A DNA stretch of 36,961 nt from Rubrimonas sp036735545 (lineage in GTDB: Bacteria; Pseudomonadota; Alphaproteobacteria; Rhodobacterales; Rhodobacteraceae): assembly GCA_036735545.1 (NCBI GenBank), contig DAINOD010000024.1:1-36961 (forward strand), in the 5' to 3' direction. Below the pieces are notes generated by a model. It saw only the letters and a list, made by a program, of their open reading frames with translations, made no database searches and was not told the origin of the DNA. This document shows positions 33,673 to 36,961 of the stretch, piece after piece; within the stretch, counting starts at the first letter, position 1; every line of letters begins with the position of its first letter. Both the position numbers and the translations under genes were made by a program.

Positions 33673-35076
33673 ATGTTCATGGGCTACGAGGCGCTGGCTC
33701 TGGCGCGGTTCCAGTTCGCCTTCACGGTGTCGGCGCACATCATCTTTCCCGCCTTCTCGATCGGGCTGGCCAGCTATCTCGCGGTGCTGAACGGGATGCA
33801 CCTCGCCACGGGACGGGCGGTCTACCTGAAGGTCTTCGACTACTGGAAGACCATCTTCGCCGTGGTGTTCGGCATGGGCGTCGTCTCCGGCATCGTGATG
33901 AGCTACCAGTTCGGCACCAACTGGAGCGTGTTCTCGGACAAGACCGGCCCGGTGCTCGGCCCCCTCATGGGCTACGAAGTGCTGTCGGCGTTCTTTCTCG
34001 AGGCGGGCTTTCTCGGCATCATGCTTTTCGGCCGCGCGCGGGTCGGGCCGACGCTGCACTTCGTGGCGACCGCGGTGGTGGCGCTCGGCACGCTGATGAG
34101 CGCGTTCTGGATCCTCAGCGTCAACAGCTGGATGCACACGCCAGCCGGCTACGCCATCAACGAGGTCGGCCAGTTCGTCCCGGAGGACTGGTGGGCGATC
34201 GTCTTCAATCCGTCGTTCCCCTACCGGCTGACGCACATGGTGCTGGCGGCCTACCTGACGACCGCCTTCGTCGTGGGCGGGGTGGCCGCGTGGCATCTGC
34301 TGAAGGACCGCGGCAACGAAGCCGCGCGGCTGATGTTCTCGATGGCGATGTGGATGGCGATCATCGTGGCGCCGATGCAGATCGTGGCGGGCGACATGCA
34401 CGGCGTGAACACGCTGGAGCACCAGCCGGCCAAGATCGCCGCCATGGAGGGCCACTACGAGACCCGCGCCCCCGCGCCGCTGATCCTGTTCGGCTTTCCC
34501 GACGACGAGGCGGAGGTGACGCGCTACGCGGTCCAGATCCCCTATCTCGGTTCGCTCATCCTGAAGCACGACCTGTCGAGTCCCGTGCAGGGGCTCAAGG
34601 AGTTCCCCAGGGACGAGCGCCCGCCCGCGGCGCTGATCTTCTGGACCTTCCGCATCATGGTCGCGGTCGGCTTCGCGATGCTGGCGGTCGGCGTCTGGGC
34701 GGCCTGGGCGCGCTGGAAGGGCCTGTTGTTCGACACGCCCTGGCTGCACCGGGCCGGCGTCGCGATGGGGCCGAGCGGCTTTCTCGCGGTGCTCTGCGGC
34801 TGGATCACCACCGAGGTGGGCCGCCAGCCCTACACCGTCTACGGCCTGCTGCGCACCGCCGACAGCGCCTCGCCGCTGGCGGCGCCGGCAGTCGGCTGGT
34901 CGCTGATCGCCTTCATCGTGGTCTATTTCGCGGTGTTCGGCGCCGGCACGTTCTATGTCATGCGCCTGATGGGCCACCGTCCCGACGCAGGCGCGCCGAT
35001 CGAGGCCATCGGCCCGACCCGGACCGCCGGCATCACGCCCGCTCCCGCGGTCGCCGCCCTGCATCCGGCGGAGTAG
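33673..35076 (+). CDS. cioA: Cytochrome bd-type quinol oxidase subunit I (CioA)
   Basis: A 467-residue inner-membrane haem protein that oxidises quinol and reduces O2. Haem ligands are recognisable: His22 (SAHIIFP), His188 (YRLTHMVLAAY) and the acidic pair Glu102 and Glu110 (GYEVLSAFFLEAGF) used for proton transfer. The Q-loop after GDMHGVNTLEHQPAKIAAMEGH is short and GWITTEVGRQPYTVYGLLRTAD follows, which marks the cyanide-insensitive CIO subgroup rather than E. coli CydA. The end is a soluble Pro/Ala tail. GAGGAGG lies six bases before ATG 33673. Subunit II starts four bases after the stop. Bd oxidases of this kind keep respiring with sulfide, cyanide or NO present. Confidence 0.95.
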   Translation: MFMGYEALALARFQFAFTVSAHIIFPAFSIGLASYLAVLNGMHLATGRAVYLKVFDYWKTIFAVVFGMGVVSGIVMSYQFGTNWSVFSDKTGPVLGPLMGYEVLSAFFLEAGFLGIMLFGRARVGPTLHFVATAVVALGTLMSAFWILSVNSWMHTPAGYAINEVGQFVPEDWWAIVFNPSFPYRLTHMVLAAYLTTAFVVGGVAAWHLLKDRGNEAARLMFSMAMWMAIIVAPMQIVAGDMHGVNTLEHQPAKIAAMEGHYETRAPAPLILFGFPDDEAEVTRYAVQIPYLGSLILKHDLSSPVQGLKEFPRDERPPAALIFWTFRIMVAVGFAMLAVGVWAAWARWKGLLFDTPWLHRAGVAMGPSGFLAVLCGWITTEVGRQPYTVYGLLRTADSASPLAAPAVGWSLIAFIVVYFAVFGAGTFYVMRLMGHRPDAGAPIEAIGPTRTAGITPAPAVAALHPAE

Positions 35077-35080
35077 GGTC

Positions 35081-36085
35081 ATGGAGAGCGATCTCGCCTT
35101 CGTCTGGGCCGGGCTCATCGCCTTCGCCGTGTTCGCCTATGTCGTGCTCGACGGTTTCGACCTCGGCGTCGGCATCCTGTTCCCGACGCTGCAGGGCCGC
35201 GCCGAGCGCGACCTTGCGATGAACACCATCGCGCCGGTCTGGGACGGCAACGAGACCTGGCTGGTTCTGGGGGGCGGGGGCCTGTTCGCGGTGTTCCCGC
35301 TCGCCTACGCCATCATCATGCCGGCGCTCTATGCGCCGATCATAGCGATGCTGCTCGGGCTGATCTTCCGCGGCGTGGCCTTCGAGTTCATCCACCGCAC
35401 ACGGCGGATGCGCTGGTTCTGGGAATGGGGGTTCTGCGTCGGCTCGATCGTTGCGACGCTGGCGCAGGGGATCGCGCTGGGCGCGCTGGTGCAGGGGATC
35501 GCGGTCGAGGGCCGCGCCTATGCGGGGGGCTGGTGGGACTGGCTGACGCCGTTCACCCTGACGACCGGTCTCGCGCTTACGGTCGGCTACGCGCTGCTCG
35601 GCGCGACGTGGCTCGTGATGAAGACCGAAGGCCGCATCCGCTCCCACGCCCGTCGGCTCGCGTGGGAGGCGGGCGCGGGGACGCTGGCGCTGATCGGGCT
35701 GGTGTCGCTGTGGACGCCGTTCCTGAACCCGGTCTATCTCGACCGCTGGTTCGGCTGGCCGACGGTGATCCTGACGCTGGTGATGCCGGCGCTGGTCGGG
35801 GCCGCGGCGTGGCTGCTGGTCGACGGCCTGCGGCGCGAGCACGACACGCGGCCCTTCCTCGCCAGCCTCGCCATCTTCGGGCTCTGCTTCGTCGGCATCG
35901 GGATCAGCTTCTATCCTTTCATCGCGCCGCCGAGCCTGACCATCGCGCAAGCTGCGGCGCCCGACGAGAGCCTCGCCTTCCTGCTGGTCGGCGCCGGCGT
36001 CCTGATCCCGCTGATCCTCGCCTATACCGGCTACGCCTACTGGGTGTTCCGCGGCAAGGTCCGCCCCGAGGATGGATACCACTGA
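35081..36085 (+). CDS. cioB: Cytochrome bd-type quinol oxidase subunit II (CioB)
   Basis: A 334-residue membrane protein. It opens with FVWAGLIAFAVFAYVVLDGFDLGVGILFP and contains APVWDGNETWLVLGGGGLFAVFP, both signatures of CydB/CioB. A run of hydrophobic helices follows, with FRGVAFEFIHRTRRMRWFW, and the C-terminus ends in a helix plus YWVFRGKVRPEDGYH. It forms the scaffold partner of CioA. GTCATGG places the start just after the cioA stop. Its TGA shares one base with the next ATG (TGATG), coupling it to the 29-residue gene that follows. Confidence 0.95.
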   Translation: MESDLAFVWAGLIAFAVFAYVVLDGFDLGVGILFPTLQGRAERDLAMNTIAPVWDGNETWLVLGGGGLFAVFPLAYAIIMPALYAPIIAMLLGLIFRGVAFEFIHRTRRMRWFWEWGFCVGSIVATLAQGIALGALVQGIAVEGRAYAGGWWDWLTPFTLTTGLALTVGYALLGATWLVMKTEGRIRSHARRLAWEAGAGTLALIGLVSLWTPFLNPVYLDRWFGWPTVILTLVMPALVGAAAWLLVDGLRREHDTRPFLASLAIFGLCFVGIGISFYPFIAPPSLTIAQAAAPDESLAFLLVGAGVLIPLILAYTGYAYWVFRGKVRPEDGYH

Positions 36086-36174
36086 TGACCCGCTGGACGT
36101 GGTTTCTGGCATACTGGGCGATGGGCGTGGCGGCGCTGGCGGTCGTGGGCTTTGCAATCAGGCTGGTGATCTAG
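36085..36174 (+). CDS. CydX-like small subunit, DUF2474 family
   Basis: A 29-residue single-helix peptide: MTRWTWFLAYWAMGVAAL, then AVVGFAIRLVI. The pattern (Arg and two or three Trp near the N-terminus, one helix, Arg-Leu near the end) is that of DUF2474 proteins found after CioB and of the functionally similar CydX subunit, which stabilises the haem groups of bd oxidases. ATG 36085 overlaps the cioB stop in a TGATG junction, so it is translated together with the oxidase. Its last 17 bases overlap the end of the convergent DUF2177 gene. Confidence 0.82.
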   Translation: MTRWTWFLAYWAMGVAALAVVGFAIRLVI

Positions 36175-36577
36175 GCGAGCCCGCAAGGGCGCGCGTAATC
36201 CGCACGCCGGCCCAGGCGGTTACGCCGGTCAGAACGGCGCCCCACGTCGTGTCCACGAACACCATCGACCAATGCCAGTCGCGCAGGGTGGCGAAGTTGG
36301 TCAGCTCGTAGGTTCCATAGGCCATCGCGCCGAGCGCCGCGCCGCCGATCAGCGCATCCCGCGGCGCGTCCGCGCGCAGCGCCGGGGCCGACACGAACCA
36401 GAGCACGCCCGCGATGTAGCCGACGTAGAACAGAATCGCCGGCGCAAGCCGGATACCGTCGAGCAGCTGGTCGCCGAGATGCGCCCTGAACAGCGGCTGC
36501 ATGACGATGGTCAACATGGTCGCGTCCAGCGCGAGAAAGACGAGGGCGCTGCTGAGATAGAGAATGGCGATCCGCAT
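36158..36577 (-). CDS. DUF2177 family membrane protein
   Basis: A 139-residue protein with four predicted hydrophobic segments, opening MRIAILYLSSALVFLALDA and continuing PAILFYVGYIAGVLWFV, then ALIGGAALGAMAYGTYELTNFATL and a final DWHWSMVFVDTTWGAVLTG. This order, including the Asp in the first helix and the YGTYELTNFATLRDW motif, is DUF2177; no function is known. ATG 36577 gives the family start; an in-frame extension upstream is hydrophilic and unlikely. It lies 65 bases after the Brp/Blh gene on the same strand and may share its transcript. Its end overlaps the CydX-like gene on the other strand by 17 bases. Confidence 0.82.
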   Translation of the reverse strand: MRIAILYLSSALVFLALDATMLTIVMQPLFRAHLGDQLLDGIRLAPAILFYVGYIAGVLWFVSAPALRADAPRDALIGGAALGAMAYGTYELTNFATLRDWHWSMVFVDTTWGAVLTGVTAWAGVRITRALAGSPRSPA

Positions 36578-36642
36578 GGGGTCTTCCGGCTGGTTGCGAT
36601 ACTGTTCGGGCACGTCCCGGCCACGCGGGAACGGCGTTCGGT

Positions 36643-36961
36643 TCAAGGGTGAATGTGCGGCCTCACCGCTCGCGCCGCAACGCTCGCCGGCGTAGAACTG
36701 TGGCGCGCGAACCGCTCGACCAGCACCATGTGGGGCACGGTCAGCGCCGCGAGGCCGATGAACACCACGCGCAGCACGGAAGCCTCCACAGCCAGTTCAC
36801 CGCCGCGCGTCAGCGCCGCCAGGGCGAGTCCTGCGCCAAGCCGGGTCGCCGCCATGATCCCGCCCGCGCCGCGGATGGCTCCGGGGCGGTCCGGCAGATG
36901 CTCCAGCGTCTCGACCAGATGACGCAGCGAATGCAGCAGGCAGAAGTAGGCGATGAAGTAA
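36643..36961 (-). CDS. blh: Brp/Blh-family beta-carotene 15,15'-dioxygenase, C-terminal part
   Basis: The gene enters from the right edge; 105 codons are visible. They read FIAYFCLLHSLRHLVETLEHL, a helix with HSLRH close to the HSPRH motif of Brp/Blh enzymes, then LAALTVPHMVLVERFA, the conserved end of the family, and a short Arg/His tail before TGA. Blh cleaves beta-carotene into two retinal molecules in the membrane, supplying chromophore for a rhodopsin. Neither a rhodopsin nor carotenoid genes are inside this window; they would be expected to the right. The replacement of Pro by Leu in HSLRH is a small deviation. DUF2177 follows on the same strand. Confidence 0.75.
   Translation of the reverse strand, partial: YFIAYFCLLHSLRHLVETLEHLPDRPGAIRGAGGIMAATRLGAGLALAALTRGGELAVEASVLRVVFIGLAALTVPHMVLVERFARHSSTPASVAARAVRPHIHP

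Noticed and set aside
1..36961. CRISPR array, rRNA, integrase, phage structural or plasmid replication genes
   Set aside because: Looked for spaced direct repeats, conserved RNA sequence and hallmark proteins; none found in the window.

Overview
The window is a very GC-rich chromosomal segment with dense, often overlapping genes (ATGA/GTGA/TGATG junctions). The gene content points to a free-living alphaproteobacterium: a giant cyclic beta-1,2-glucan synthase (NdvB/ChvB type), a mod molybdate operon with a short ModE, a cyanide-insensitive cytochrome bd oxidase, and the end of a Brp/Blh retinal-forming enzyme gene. The species cannot be read from the sequence. Nothing here looks like a plasmid backbone, prophage or CRISPR locus.

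Layout. 1-426: end of an unrecognised gene. 512-7429 (+): a three-gene cassette with a transglutaminase-DUF2126 amidoligase, a circularly permuted ATP-grasp/alpha-E protein and a second transglutaminase. It is a widespread but functionally unsolved peptide or amide-bond system. 7570-10559 (-): modE-modA-modB-modC. 10740-12871 (-): a META-domain periplasmic protein coupled to a penicillin V acylase-like Ntn hydrolase. 12872-13402: a gap holding a palindromic element. 13403-16519 (+): a DevB-DevC-DevA type exporter. 16559-18287 (-): lactate permease preceded by what looks like the stump of a D-lactate dehydrogenase gene. 18511-26903 (-): ndvB, with a 44-codon ORF coupled to its start.

26904-28607 is the accessory part. 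It holds the 3' half of a tRNA-His gene (a likely attachment-site scar), two interlocking inverted repeats, a shred of an IS3-family transposase and two orphan acidic genes, the second clearly lower in GC. 28737-30387: a divergent OxyR-like regulator and 1-Cys peroxiredoxin. 30408-36174 (+): a metallo-beta-lactamase-fold protein of the persulfide dioxygenase/Blh-hydrolase type, a SulP anion transporter, a periplasmic DsrE-like protein, then CioA-CioB and a 29-residue DUF2474 (CydX-like) subunit. 36158-36961 (-): a DUF2177 membrane protein and the C-terminus of Brp/Blh.

The right-hand third reads as a coherent stress module: peroxide sensing and removal, sulfane-sulfur handling and export, and a terminal oxidase that tolerates sulfide or cyanide. 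The best candidates for undescribed biology are the amidoligase/transglutaminase cassette, the possible sulfur-oxidase unit, the small ORF coupled to ndvB and the orphan pair in the tRNA-scar region. All functional statements rest on motif recognition by eye; no database search was run.
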